From Cladorhizidae sp. MBARI D1340-BT2 (lineage: Eukaryota; Porifera; Demospongiae; Poecilosclerida; Cladorhizidae), in contig JAQNBH010000002.1 of the NCBI GenBank assembly GCA_028752905.1, positions 36,734,075 through 36,798,074 of the forward strand: a stretch of DNA of 64,000 nt, written 5' to 3'. The first letter of the stretch is position 1. The number at the start of each line of letters is the position of its first letter. A model generated the notes under the pieces. That model saw only the letters and a list, made by a program, of their open reading frames with translations, did no database searches and was not told where the DNA came from. Below, piece by piece: positions 1 through 12,919 of this stretch. A program made the translations under genes and the position numbers.

Positions 1-130
1 GTCCAGGCACGCATGGTGGCCCGCACTTTTTGTCTCACACCTTCGGTCTTGAGTTCCCCTTTCACCATCAGACCTCCGTGGGGGCACTGGGCAGGAAGAC
101 GGTCATCAGCAGCGATGCTCACAGGGAGAG
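1..130 (-). CDS. possible internal exon, 3' part cut by window edge
   Basis: On the minus strand a (TG)n pyrimidine-rich tract ends in CAG at 131-132, which would serve as a 3' splice acceptor. Downstream of it one frame stays open for about 42 codons to the window edge (reading LPVSIAADDRLPAQCPHGG and on). Another frame stops almost at once. I do not recognise the protein. The call rests only on the acceptor-like signal and the open frame, so it could be chance; the sequence beyond the window edge would settle it. Confidence 0.22.
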
Positions 131-166
131 CTGCACACACACACACACATACATACAGACACACAA
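131..166. repeat. CA/CATA microsatellite
   Basis: A run of CA dinucleotides passing into CATA and CAGA units. On the minus strand it forms the pyrimidine/TG tract of the possible splice acceptor described at 1-130. Confidence 0.85.
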
Positions 167-360
167 GTTATTTTAGGTACGAGGAAAACGGCAGAGATTT
201 GGGGGGAGGGGGCAAATCAGAATTTGTTAAATTCTGGGGAGGGGGGCAAATGTGCCCCCCCCCCAAACCAAATCACATCCCCTCACACGCTTCTTTCAAG
301 CTTCATAACATATTATTGTTGGCATGGGTGTACGATTTCCACCCTGGTAATTGATTAATA

Positions 361-833
361 ATTGATTAAATAATAATAATAATAATAATAAAAATAAAAA
401 TAAAAATAAAGATTGATGACGACGACGATGATGATGATGATAATAATAATAATAATATTTTTAATGAATGACTCAGTTGACATAATAACATTCAATAACC
501 TCCTTGAAATTGTATTCTCTCGATGTTTGGACTATAGCCTCATTAATAATGATATTATAATAATAGTGGTAGTAGTAATACAATATTAGCAGTAATAATA
601 TCAGTACTAATAATAACAATAACATCAATATTAGTAATATTAGTAACAATAACAATAATAAGATGAATAACAACAACAACAATAATAATAATTATTATTA
701 TTATAGTAGTAGCAGTAGTATAGTAGTAGTAATTAAAAAAATATTAAAAAAATAATAATAATAATAATAATTATTATTATTATTGTAGTAGTAGTAGTAG
801 TAGTAGTACATAGTAGTAATAAAACAATAAAAC

Positions 834-902
<69 letters not shown>
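361..902. repeat. trinucleotide-rich simple repeats (AAT, GAT, GTA)
   Basis: Low-complexity DNA made of AAT/TAA, GAC to GAT, and GTA/TAG runs, ending in a pure (TAA)n block of about 70 bp at 833-901. The apparent poly-Leu, poly-Tyr and poly-Asn reading frames here are by-products of triplet repetition and are not genes. Between 167 and 360 there is only a G-rich/C-rich stretch with nothing recognisable. Confidence 0.92.
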
Positions 903-956
903 CATTTCCTCTGCAGATACATCTAAAGACAGAAAGGAAGATAAGTACACCTATAC

Positions 957-1303
957 AGGCAGAGAGGGCTCTAAAAGAAGGATCCTACGATAGTGATTCC
1001 TTATGCAGCATGGATGAGTGAAGACATCAAGAGGATCTGCAGGAACATCGAAGTCGTCTTCATATCGGAAAGAACTCTGAAGACACAACTGAGCAGAGTG
1101 AAACCAGCTAATATGCACTCATGTGTTGTGTGTACCACATCCCTTGTAGCTGTGGGAAATACTACATTTATAGGGGACAAACCATCAGAAGACTGGAGAC
1201 TAGAGTGAAAGAACATCAAGATGCTTGTAGAAAGTGTGCCAAAGAGAAGTCTGCATTTGCTGAACATGCATGAGACAATGGACCTCCAATTTTGTAGTAA
1301 GAA
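957..1303 (+). pseudogene. Penelope-like retroelement remnant: C-terminal GIY-YIG endonuclease
   Basis: From 990 the frame reads IVIPYAAWMSEDIKRIC, matching the linker that precedes the GIY-YIG nuclease in Penelope-type reverse transcriptases. After a one-base frame change near 1125 it continues VYHIPCSCGKYYI, then RRLETRVKEHQDACRK and EKSAFAEHA, the conserved core of that nuclease. A TGA interrupts after AEHA at about 1270 and the frame ends as DNGPPIL. In intact elements this nuclease nicks target DNA for target-primed reverse transcription. Only the last ~110 residues survive, with at least one frameshift and one stop. The reverse transcriptase proper is absent, and upstream lies only simple repeat. 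The 29-bp array begins directly at its 3' end. Confidence 0.72.
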
Positions 1304-2690
1304 GCCAGCTCCTGATGAAGGCCAGAGCATCGCATAACTCTTGGAGCATCTCATAACACCTGATGAAGGCTAGAGCATCTCATAACTCCTGATGAAGGCT
1401 AGAGCACCTCATAACTCCTGGAGCATCTCATAACTCCTGATGAAAGCTAGAGCATCTCATAACTCCTGGAGCATCTCATAACTCCGATGAAGGCTAGAGC
1501 ATCTCATAACTCCCGATGAAGGCTAGAGCATCTCATAACTCCTGATGAAGGCTAGAGCATCTCATAACTCCTTATGAAGACTAGAGCATCTCATAACTCC
1601 TATGAAGGCTAGAGCATCTCATAACTCCTGATGAAGGCTAGAGCATCTCATAACTCCTGATGAAGGCTAGAGCATCTCATAACTCCTGATGAAGGCTAGA
1701 GCATCTCATAACTCCTGATGAAGACTAGAGCATCTCATAACTCCTATGAAGGCTAGAGCATCTCATAACTCCTGATGAAGGCTAGAGCATCTCATAACTC
1801 CTGATGAAGGCTAGAGCATCTCATAACTCCTGATGAAGGCTAGAGCATCTCATAACTCCTGATGAAGACTAGAGCATCTCATAACTCCTATGAAGGCTAG
1901 AAACTCCTGATGAAGGCTAGAGCATCTCATAACTCCTGATGAAGGCTAGAGCATCTCATAACTCCTGATGAAGGCTAGAGCATCTCATAACTCCTGATGA
2001 AGGCTAGAGCATCTCATAATTCCTGATAAAGGCTAGAGCATCTCATAACTCCTAATGAAGGCTAGAGCATCTCATAACTCCTGATGAAGGCTAGAGCACC
2101 TCATAACTCTTGATGAAGGCTAAAACATCTCATTACTCCTGATGAAGGCTTAGGCTAGAGCATCTCTTAACTCCTGATGAAGGTTAAAACATCTCATTAT
2201 TCCTGATGAAGGCTAGAGCATCTCATTACTCCTGATGAAGGCTAAAGCATCTCTATACTCCTGATGAAGGCTAGAGCATCTCATAAAGGCTAGAGCATCT
2301 CTATACTCCTGATGAAGGCTAGAGCATCTCATAACGCCTGATGAAGGCTAGAGCATCTCATTACTCCTGATGAAGGCTAGAGCATCTTATTACTCCTGAT
2401 GAAGGCTAGAGTATCTCTATACTCCTGATGAAGGCTAGAGCATCTCATAACTCCTGATGAAGGCTAGAGCATCTCTATACTCCTGATGAAGGCTAGAGCA
2501 TCTCATAACTCCTGATGAATAGAGCATCTTATAACTCCTGATGAAGGCTAGAGCATCTCATTACTCCTGATGAAGGCTAGAGCATCTCATTACTCCTGAT
2601 GAAGGCTAGAGCATCTCATTATTCCTGATGAAGGCTAGAGCATCTCATTACTCTTGATGAAGGCTAAAGCATCTCATTACTATAACGCCA
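1304..2690. repeat. 29-bp tandem array (about 45 copies)
   Basis: The unit is CTGATGAAGGCTAGAGCATC followed by TCATAACTC (29 bp). Copies carry scattered substitutions, short deletions (for example TCCTATGAAGG for TCCTGATGAAGG) and some truncated units. Variants with CATTACTCC and CTATACTCC are concentrated after 2100. The first unit (1309-1337) overlaps the 3' end of the Penelope-like remnant, so the array looks like an expansion of that element's terminal sequence. No long frame runs through it. Confidence 0.95.
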
Positions 2691-2757
2691 ACCCCTAATA
2701 ACCCCCGCACCTCCAATAACCCCCTGCACCCCTAATAACCCCCTAATAACCACCGCA
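2684..2757. repeat. short C-rich CCCCTAATAA repeat
   Basis: Five or six imperfect copies of CCCCTAATAAC / CCCCCGCAC, superficially like telomeric C-strand but not matching a standard telomere unit. It separates the 29-bp array from the pogo scrap. Confidence 0.6.
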
Positions 2758-2904
2758 AGCCCTCTCCACCATACACAGGCCCGGATACAAGAAATACTTA
2801 CTGTGCTGCACATGCAGGAGGTGAGAACAGGCGGCTTGCCTGAGGGGAAAGTCTCCTTCAATTCTCCTCGCCCCGTGTCAGCAGGGAGAGTGACTAGACC
2901 TGCT

Positions 2905-3060
2905 CACAAGAGAAAAAGAGTTGTCCTTAACATCGATGTAAGCTCAAGATGCGTGCAAATGTGAGGAGTGGGAGGAGCTTAGCAAGAGTGTTAGCAAAAG
3001 ACAATGCTGGAAAGTAGACTGTCCACGATCTTGTGAGAGGAGCAAGACCCGCTGAAGAGC
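2905..3060 (+). pseudogene. pogo/Tigger transposase N-terminal scrap
   Basis: The translation starts HKRKRVVLNID and, after a one-base shift, reads KLKMRANVRSGRSLARVLA and then a stop before TVHDLV. This aligns residue by residue with the N-terminal psq-type helix-turn-helix encoded at 22,276 (KKRKRVVLNIEDKLKICDYI and onward). That domain binds the terminal repeats in pogo-like transposases. No TIRs are visible around this copy, and the 53-bp satellite begins right after it. It is an old, unrelated insertion or the eroded edge of one. Confidence 0.65.
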
Positions 3061-3064
3061 TGAT

Positions 3065-6000
3065 CTTGTAAGTGTGTATATATTATACATACACTAGCAG
3101 AGATGTCTGCCTGTGCATCAGTGAGTGTGTATATATTATACATACACTAGCAGAGATGTCTGCCTGTGCATCAGTGAGTGTGTATATATTATACATACAC
3201 TAGCAGAGATGTCTGCCTGTGCATCAGTGAGTGTATATATATTATACATACACTAGCAGAGATGTCTGCCTGTGCATCAGTGAGTGTGTATATATTATAC
3301 ATACACTAGCAGAGATGTCTGCCTGTGCATCAGTGAGTGTGTATATATTATACATACACTAGCAGAGATGTCTGCCTGTGCATCAGTGAGTGTGTATATA
3401 TTATACATACACTAGCAGAGATGTCTGCCTGTGCATCAGTGAGTGTGTATATATTATACATACACTAGCAGAGATGTCTGCCTGTGCATCAGTGAGTGTG
3501 TATATATTATACATACACTAGCAGAGATGTCTGCCTGTGCATCAGTAAGTGTGTATATATTATACATACACTAGCAGAGATGTCTGCCTGTGCATCAGTG
3601 AGTGTATATATATTATACATACACTAGCAGAGATATCTGCCTGTGCATCAGTGAGTGTGTATATATTATACATACACTAGCAGAGATGTCTGCCTGTGCA
3701 TCAGTGAGTGTGTATATATTATACATACACTAGCAGAGATGTCTGCCTGTGCATCAGTGAGTGTGTATATATTATACATACACTAGCAGAGATGTCTGCC
3801 TGTGCATCAGTGAGTGGGTATATATTATACATACACTAGCAGAGATATCTGCCTGTGCATCAGTGAGTGTGTATATATTATACATACACTAGCAGAGATG
3901 TCTGCCTGTGCATCAGTGAGTGTGTATATATTATACATACACTAGCAGAGATGTCTGCCTGTGCATCAGTGAGTGTGTATATATTATACACACACTAGTA
4001 GAGATGTCTGCCTGTGCATCAGTGAGTGTGTATATATTATACATACACTAGCAGAGATATCTGCCTGTGCATCAGTGAGTGTGTATATATTATACATACA
4101 CTAGCAGAGATGTCTGCCTGTGCATCAGTGAGTGTGTATATATTATACATACACTAGCAGAGATATCTGCCTGTGCATCAGTGAGTGTGTATATATTATA
4201 CATACACTAGCAGAGATGTCTGCCTGTGCATCAGTAAGTGTGTATATATTATACATACACTAGCAGAGATGTCTGCCTGTGCATCAGTGAGTGTGTATAT
4301 ATTATACACATACTAGCAGAGATGTCTGCCTGTGCATCAGTGAGTGTGTATATATTATACATACACTAGCAGAGATATCTGCCTGTGCATCAGTGAGTGT
4401 GTATATATTATACATACACTAGCAGAGATGTCTGCCTGTGCATCAGTGAGTGTGTATATATTATACATACACTAGCAGAGATATCTGCCTGTGCATCAGT
4501 GAGTGTGTATATATTATACATACACTAGCAGAGATGTCTGCCTGTGCATCAGTAAGTGTGTATATATTATACATACACTAGCAGAGATGTCTGCCTGTGC
4601 ATCAGTGAGTGTGTATATATTATACACATACTAGCAGAGATGTCTGCCTGTGCATCAGTGAGTGTGTATATATTATACATACATTAGTAGAGATGTCTGC
4701 CTGTGCATCAGTGAGTGTGTATATATTATACATACACTAGCAGAGATGTCTGCCTGTGCATCAGTGAGTGTGTATATATTATACATACACTAGCAGAGAT
4801 GTCTGCCTGTGCATCAGTGAGTGTGTATATATTATACATACACTAGCAGAGATGTCTGCCTGTGCATCAGTGAGTGTGTATATATTATACATACACTAGC
4901 AGAGATGTCTGCCTGTGCATCAGTGAGTGTGTATATATTATACATACACTAGCAGAGATGTCTGCCTGTGCATCAGTGAGTGTGTATATATTATACATAC
5001 ACTAGCAGAGATGTCTGCCTGTGCATCAGTGAGTGTGTATATATTATACATACACTAGCAGAGATGTCTGCCTGTGCATCAGTGAGTGTGTATATATTAT
5101 ACATACACTAGCAGAGATGTCTGCCTGTGCATCAGTGAGTGTGTATATATTATACATACACTAGCAGAGATGTCTGCCTGTGCATCAGTAAGTGTGTATA
5201 TATTATACATACACTAGCAGAGATGTCTGCCTGTGCATCAGTGAGTGTGTATATATTATACATACACTAGCAGAGATATCTGCCTGTGCATCAGTGAGTG
5301 TGTATATATTATACATACACTAGCAGAGATGTCTGCCTGTGCATCAGTAAGTGTGTATATATTATACATACACTAGCAGAGATGTCTGCCTGTGCATCAG
5401 TGAGTGTGTATATATTATACATACACTAGCAGAGATATCTGCCTGTGCATCAGTGAGTGTGTATATATTATACATACACTAGCAGAGATGTCTGCCTGTG
5501 CATCAGTAAGTGTGTATATATTATACATACACTAGCAGAGATGTCTGCCTGTGCATCAGTGAGTGTGTATATATTATACACATACTAGCAGAGATGTCTG
5601 CCTGTGCATCAGTGAGTGTGTATATATTATACATACACTAGCAGAGATGTCTGCCTGTGCATCAGTGAGTGTGTATATATTATACATACACTAGTAGAGA
5701 TGTCTGCCTGTGCATCAGTGAGTGTGTATATATTATACATACACTAGTAGAGATGTCTGCCTGTGCATCAGTGAGTGTGTACTAGCAGAGATGTCTGCCT
5801 GTGCATCAGTGAGTGTGTATATATTATACATACACTAGCAGAGATGTCTGCCTGTGCATCAGTGAGTGTGTATATATTATACATACACTAGCAGAGATGT
5901 CTGTCTGTGCATCAGTGAGTGTGTATATATTATACATACACTAGCAGAGATGTCTGTCTGTGCATCAGTGAGTGTGTATATATTATACATACACTAGTAG

Positions 6001-9000
6001 AGATGTCTGCCTGTGCATCAGTGAGTGTGTATATATTATACATACACTAGCAGAGATGTCTTCCTGTGCATCAGTGAGTGTGTATATATTATACATACAC
6101 TAGTAGAGATGTCTGCCTGTGCATCAGTGAGTGTGTATATATTATACATACACTAGCAGAGATGTCTGCCTGTGCATCAGTGAGTGTGTATATATTATAC
6201 ACACACTTGCAGAGATGTCTGCCTGTGCATCAGTGAGTGTGTATATATTATACATACACTAGCAGAGATGTCTGCCTGTGCATCAGTGAGTGTGTATATA
6301 TTATACATACACTAGCAGAGATGTCTTCCTGTGCATCAGTGAGTGTGTATATATTATACATACACTAGCAGAGATGTCTGCCTGTGCATCAGTGAGTGTG
6401 TATATATTATACACACTAGCAGAGATGTCTGCCTGTGCATCAGTGAGTGTGTATATATTATACATACACTAGACGAGATGTCTGCCTGTGCATCAGTGAG
6501 TGTGTATATATTATACATACACTAGCAGAGATGTCTGCCTGTGCATCAGTAAGTGTGTATATATTATACATACACTAGCAGAGATGTCTGCCTGTGCATC
6601 AGTGAGTGTGTATATATTATACATACACTAGCAGAGATATCTGCCTGTGCATCAGTGAGTGTGTATATATTATACATACACTAGCAGAGATGTCTGCCTG
6701 TGCATCAGTAAGTGTGTATATATTATACATACACTAGCAGAGATGTCTGCCTGTGCATCAGTGAGTGTGTATATAATTATTATACACATACTAGCAGAGA
6801 TGTCTGCCTGTGCATCAGTGAGTGTGTATATATTATACATACACTAGCAGAGATGTCTGCCTGTGCATCAGTGAGTGTGTATATATTATACATACACTAG
6901 TAGAGATGTCTGCCTGTGCATCAGTGAGTGTGTATATATTATACATACACTAGTAGAGATGTCTGCCTGTGCATCAGTGAGTGTGTATATATTATACATA
7001 CACTAGCAGAGATGTCTGCCTGTGCATCAGTGAGTGTGTATATATTATACATACACTAGCAGAGATGTCTGCCTGTGCATCAGTGAGTGTGTATATATTA
7101 TACATACACTAGCAGAGATGTCTGTCTGTGCATCAGTGAGTGTGTATATATTATACATACACTAGCAGAGATGTCTGTCTGTGCATCAGTGAGTGTGTAT
7201 ATATTATACATACACTAGTAGAGATGTCTGCCTGTGCATCAGTGAGTGTGTATATATTATACATACACTAGCAGAGATGTCTTCCTGTGCATCAGTGAGT
7301 GTGTATATATTATACATACACTAGTAGAGATGTCTGCCTGTGCATCAGTGAGTGTGTATATATTATACATACACTAGCAGAGATGTCTGCCTGTGCATCA
7401 GTGAGTGTGTATATATTATACACACACTTGCAGAGATGTCTGCCTGTGCATCAGTGAGTGTGTATATATTATACATACACTAGCAGAGATGTCTGCCTGT
7501 GCATCAGTGAGTGTGTATATATTATACATACACTAGCAGAGATGTCTTCCTGTGCATCAGTGAGTGTGTATATATTATACATACACTAGCAGAGATGTCT
7601 GCCTGTGCATCAGTGAGTGTGTATATATTATACACACTAGCAGAGATGTCTGCCTGTGCATCAGTGAGTGTGTATATATTATACATACACTAGACGAGAT
7701 GTCTGCCTGTGCATCAGTGAGTGGGTATATATTATACATACACTAGCAGAGATGTCTGCCTGTGCATCAGTGAGTGTGTATATATTATACATACACTAGC
7801 AGAGCTGTCTGCCTGTGCATCAGTGATGTGTATATATTATACATACACTAGCAGAGATGCCTACCTGAGCATCAGTGAGTGTGTATATATTATACATACA
7901 CTAGCAGAGATGTCTGCCTGTGCATCAGTGAGTGGGTATATATTATACATACACTAGCAGAGATGTCTGTCTGTGCATCAGTGAGTGTGTATATATTATA
8001 CACATACTAGCAGAGATGTCTGCCTATGCATCAGTGAGTGTATATATATTATACATACACTAGCAGAGATGTCTGTCTGTGCATCAGTGAGTGTGTATAT
8101 ATTATACACATACTAGCAGAGATGTCTGCCTGTGCATCAGTGAGTGTGTATATATTATACATACACTAGCAGAGATGTCTGCCTGTGCATCAGTGAGTGT
8201 GTATATATTATACATACACTAGTAGAGATGTCTGCCTGTGCATCAGTGAGTGTGTATATATTATACATACACTAGTAGAGATGTCTGCCTGTGCATCAGT
8301 GAGTGTGTATATATTATACATACACTAGCAGAGATGTCTGCCTGTGCATCAGTGAGTGTGTATATATTATACATACACTAGCAGAGATGTCTGCCTGTGC
8401 ATCAGTGAGTGTGTATATATTATACATACACTAGCAGAGATGTCTGTCTGTGCATCAGTGAGTGTGTATATATTATACATACACTAGTAGAGATGCCTGC
8501 CTGTGCATCAGTGAGTGTGTATATATTATACACACACTAGTAGAGATGTCTGCCTGTGCATCAGTGAGTGTGTATATATTATACATACACTAGTAGAGAT
8601 GTCTGCCTGTGCATCAGTGAGTGTGTATATATTATACATACACTAGTAGAGATGTCTGCCTGTGCATCAGTGAGTGTGTATATATTATACATACACTAGC
8701 AGAGATGTCTGCCTGTGCATCAGTGAGTGTGTATATATTATACATACACTAGCAGAGATGTCTGTCTGTGCATCAGTGAGTGTGTATATATTATACATAC
8801 ACTAGTAGAGATGCCTGCCTGTGCATCAGTAAGTGTGTATATATTATACATACACTAGCAGAGATGTCTGCCTGTGCATCAGTAAGTGTGTATATATTAT
8901 ACATACACTAGCAGAGATGTCTGCCTGTGCATCAGTGAGTGTGTATATATTATACACATACTAGCAGAGATGTCTGCCTGTGCATCAGTATATTATACAT

Positions 9001-11648
9001 ACACTAGCAGAGATGTCTGCCTGTGCATCAGTGAGTGTGTATATATTATACATACACTAGTAGAGATGTCTGCCTGTGCATCAGTGAGTGTGTATATATT
9101 ATACATACACTAGTAGAGATGTCTGCCTGTGCATCAGTGAGTGTGTATATATTATACATACACTAGCAGAGATGTCTGCCTGTGCATCAGTGAGTGTGTA
9201 TATATTATACATACACTAGCAGAGATGTCTGTCTGTGCATCAGTGAGTGTGTATATATTATACATACACTAGCAGAGATGTCTGTCTGTGCATCAGTGAG
9301 TGTGTATATATTATACATACACTAGTAGAGATGTCTGCCTGTGCATCAGTGAGTGTGTATATATTATACATACACTAGCAGAGATGTCTTCCTGTGCATC
9401 AGTGAGTGTGTATATATTATACATACACTAGTAGAGATGTCTGCCTGTGCATCAGTGAGTGTGTATATATTATACATACACTAGCAGAGATGTCTGCCTG
9501 TGCATCAGTGAGTGTGTATATATTATACACACACTTGCAGAGATGTCTGCCTGTGCATCAGTGAGTGTGTATATATTATACATACACTAGCAGAGATGTC
9601 TGCCTGTGCATCAGTGAGTGTGTATATATTATACATACACTAGCAGAGATGCCTACCTGAGCATCAGTGAGTGTGTATATATTATACATACACTAGCAGA
9701 GATGTCTGCCTGTGCATCAGTGAGTGGGTATATATTATACATACACTAGCAGAGATGTCTGTCTGTGCATCAGTGAGTGTGTATATATTATACACATACT
9801 AGCAGAGATGTCTGCCTATGCATCAGTGAGTGTATATATATTATACATACACTAGCAGAGATGTCTGTCTGTGCATCAGTGAGTGTGTATATATTATACA
9901 CATACTAGCAGAGATGTCTGCCTGTGCATCAGTGAGTGTGTATATATTATACATACACTAGCAGAGATGTCTGCCTGTGCATCAGTGAGTGTGTATATAT
10001 TATACATACACTAGTAGAGATGTCTGCCTGTGCATCAGTGAGTGTGTATATATTATACATACACTAGTAGAGATGTCTGCCTGTGCATCAGTGAGTGTGT
10101 ATATATTATACATACACTAGCAGAGATGTCTGCCTGTGCATCAGTGAGTGTGTATATATTATACATACACTAGCAGAGATGTCTGCCTGTGCATCAGTGA
10201 GTGTGTATATATTATACATACACTAGCAGAGATGTCTGTCTGTGCATCAGTGAGTGTGTATATATTATACATACACTAGTAGAGATGCCTGCCTGTGCAT
10301 CAGTGAGTGTGTATATATTATACACACACTAGTAGAGATGTCTGCCTGTGCATCAGTGAGTGTGTATATATTATACATACACTAGCAGAGATGTCTGCCT
10401 GTGCATCAGTGAGTGTGTATATATTATACACACACTAGTAGAGATGTCTGCCTGTGCATCAGTGAGTGTGTATATATTATACATACACTAGCAGAGATGT
10501 CTGCCTGTGCATCAGTGAGTGTGTATATATTATACATACACTAGCAGAGATGTCTGTCTGTGCATCAGTGAGTGTGTATATATTATACATACACTAGCAG
10601 AGATGTCTGTCTGTGCATCAGTGAGTGTGTATATATTATACATACACTAGTAGAGATGTCTGCCTGTGCATCAGTGAGTGTGTATATATTATACATACAC
10701 TAGCAGAGATGTCTTCCTGTGCATCAGTGAGTGTGTATATATTATACATACACTAGTAGAGATGTCTGCCTGTGCATCAGTGAGTGTGTATATATTATAC
10801 ATACACTAGCAGAGATGTCTGCCTGTGCATCAGTGAGTGTGTATATATTATACACACACTTGCAGAGATGTCTGCCTGTGCATCAGTGAGTGTGTATATA
10901 TTATACATACACTAGCAGAGATGTCTGCCTGTGCATCAGTGAGTGTGTATATATTATACATACACTAGCAGAGATGTCTTCCTGTGCATCAGTGAGTGTG
11001 TATATATTATACATACACTAGCAGAGATGTCTGCCTGTGCATCAGTGAGTGTGTATATATTATACACACTAGCAGATATGTCTGCCTGTGCATCAGTGAG
11101 TGTGTATATATTATACATACACTAGACGAGATGTCTGCCTGTGCATCAGTGAGTGGGTATATATTATACATACACTAGCAGAGATGTCTGCCTGTGCATC
11201 AGTGAGTGTGTATATATTATACATACACTAGCAGAGATGTCTTCCTGTGCATCAGTGAGTGTGTATATATTATACATACACTAGCAGAGATGTCTGCCTG
11301 TGCATCAGTGAGTGTGTATATATTATACACACTAGCAGAGATGTCTGCCTGTGCATCAGTGAGTGTGTATATATTATACATACACTAGACGAGATGTCTG
11401 CCTGTGCATCAGTGAGTGGGTATATATTATACATACACTAGCAGAGATGTCTGCCTGTGCATCAGTGAGTGTGTATATATTATACATACACTAGCAGAGC
11501 TGTCTGCCTGTGCATCAGTGAGTGTATATATATTATACATACACTAGCAGAGATGTCTGTCTGTGCATCAGTGAGTGTATATATATTATACATACACTAG
11601 CAGAGATGTCTGCCTGTGCATCAGTGAGTGTGTATATATTATACATAA
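3065..11648. repeat. 53-bp satellite array (about 160 copies)
   Basis: The unit runs GTGTATATATTATACATACA, CTAGCAGAGATGTCTGCCTG, TGCATCAGTGAGT (53 bp). Each unit holds two dyad elements: an A/T-rich imperfect palindrome (GTGTATATA...TACATACAC) and a perfect 5-bp stem GCAGA-GATG-TCTGC. Most differences are single-base marker variants (GCAGAG/GTAGAG, GTCTGCC/GTCTGTC/GTCTTCC, CATACACT/CACATACT). Blocks with the same order of variants recur, so there is higher-order duplication; for example the ACACACTTGC variant recurs at 6201, 7422, 9529 and 10,854. Fifty-three is not a multiple of three, so the short reading frames inside are not genes. Confidence 0.97.
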
Positions 11649-12195
11649 ACAGTAGTCACACCAACTAAGATGTATTATCACCTCCTCAATGCCTCTGTGT
11701 GGGTGTGGGTGTGTCAACATGAACCAATGGCTGCATACTCCATCATGAACTTCTTGTGTGAGAGTGTGAACAAGATAACTGGTAATTCTGTCAAAAGTTA
11801 AGGTCTAAATTAGGTGCCCTGGGACATAATCATTTCCCAAGTTGACAGGTAGCAAGAGACAAGGTGCAAGGTCAATGAGAAGGACCCCCATCTTAATGAC
11901 AGTTTTGATTGTATTGGTTAATCCCTTGCAACCATCAGAGATGTCCCTAGCAACCATAAGCTATGGGATAGCAGTGCTGTTACTAAATGTAGTCATGAAG
12001 AAGGTGCCCGTGTTGCAGGTAGCACATGTGGGTAGTGCATGATCATGGATTCTGTGCATTGTGCGGCACAAAGCTATGCTGCCAGTTTGCCCAGTACCCT
12101 CCCCATGTGTGCATATTGAGAGGAAGGCTGGAGCAACACATCAACTAACAAGTCTACTACTTTAGCCACCCTTTACCAGTATTAGATCAACTCCA
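11649..12195. other. unique sequence, no recognisable gene
   Basis: Non-repetitive sequence between the 53-bp array and the small candidate gene. A 66-codon frame at 11,842-12,042 (+) has no recognisable motif and no splice context that I can defend. Confidence 0.5.
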
Positions 12196-12477
12196 TCACA
12201 GACTTGCTTCTTCACTAGCATTATAGGAGAGCAGGCCGTCACTAACCCATGTAGCGTTAAGTTTCACCTTGTGGCCCGTCCAACTGTCAGTGATAAACAT
12301 TTTAAACGGGAACAACAACGAAGTAACAACGCTAAGATTAAATGGCTCCAGATTTCTCCGAGGTAGGTACAGGCCTCTACTCATCAGGCTCGCCCTCAGA
12401 GAGTCAAATATACTGCTCGTTGATAGAGAAATCCTTCGTTTCCTTGGGTAGATATCCATCACTTTGAAGTGAGTCAA
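12196..12477 (-). CDS. candidate small protein or first exon, unknown
   Basis: A 93-codon minus-strand frame begins with ATG at 12,477 (MTHFKVMDIYPRKRRISLS). It lies about 80 bases downstream of a good TATA box on the same strand (TATATAAG at 12,555-12,562). The product has a basic N-terminus and no family I recognise. A GT donor-like site (CACAAG/GTGAAA) lies inside it at about 12,270, so it could instead be a first exon. It is the only place in the first 40 kb where a promoter-like signal and an ATG frame are correctly arranged, but no conservation evidence is available. Confidence 0.28.
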   Translation of the reverse strand: MTHFKVMDIYPRKRRISLSTSSIFDSLRASLMSRGLYLPRRNLEPFNLSVVTSLLFPFKMFITDSWTGHKVKLNATWVSDGLLSYNASEEASL

Positions 12478-12552
12478 AACTAGGGACGGTCAGTGGATTC
12501 GTAAATTGGTGCGATCCCGACGACGCGGATTACTGGCCAGACTATTTGCACG

Positions 12553-12564
12553 CGCTTATATAGG
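12553..12564 (-). promoter_or_regulatory. candidate TATA box
   Basis: On the minus strand the sequence reads CCTATATAAGCGCG, a near-consensus TATA element. It sits about 80 bases upstream of the 12,477 ATG, in a locally GC-richer stretch with several CpGs (12,500-12,560), unlike the A/T-rich surroundings. Confidence 0.3.
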
Positions 12565-12751
12565 AGGCGGAGGAGAGACTTGGAATGTAAATGTGTTGTG
12601 CTTTTTGTTATTGTTGTTTTATTTTCTAATATATAATTTAGTAGCCTTTGCCAAGTCAATTCACAGCTGATGGAGGCAGAACTTCGGACCTTGTCGTCGC
12701 AGGGAATCTTTATTTCAGTCGCATTAAATAATCTCTGTTCTAGCCCACATA

Positions 12752-12905
12752 ATGAATAATCACCCCTTGTTTGCTGGGGGACATCTGGTACTCTCCATGT
12801 TTCTGCTAGATGTTCTAGCCCTCATCATGAATAATGACTCCTTGTTTACTGGGGGACATCTGGCACTCTCCATGTTTCTGCTAGATGTTCTATCCCTCAT
12901 CATGA
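12752..12905. repeat. 75-bp tandem duplication (two copies)
   Basis: Two adjacent 75-bp copies and the start of a third (ATGAATAAT...CTAGCCCTCATC). The unit is a multiple of three, so a frame with a 25-residue repeat (MNNHPLFAGG / MNNDSLFTGG) stays open, but no gene context supports it. Confidence 0.85.
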
Positions 12906-12919
12906 ATAATGGCGAAACA

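Noticed and set aside
473..922. Poly-Leu/poly-Tyr frames.
   Set aside because: Products of trinucleotide microsatellites.
1304..2690. Hammerhead ribozyme array: units contain CTGATGA, a hammerhead core string, next to a Penelope-like element (a group known to carry hammerheads).
   Set aside because: The second core element GAAA and flanking stems are absent from the 29-bp unit, so no hammerhead fold can be drawn.
2684..2757. Interstitial telomere.
   Set aside because: The CCCCTAATAAC unit is not a standard telomere repeat and is too short and irregular.
6290..11441. A set of ~60-78-codon frames (MCIYYTYTSRDVCL type).
   Set aside because: They repeat every 53 bp within the satellite and only arise because 53 bp cycles through the frames.
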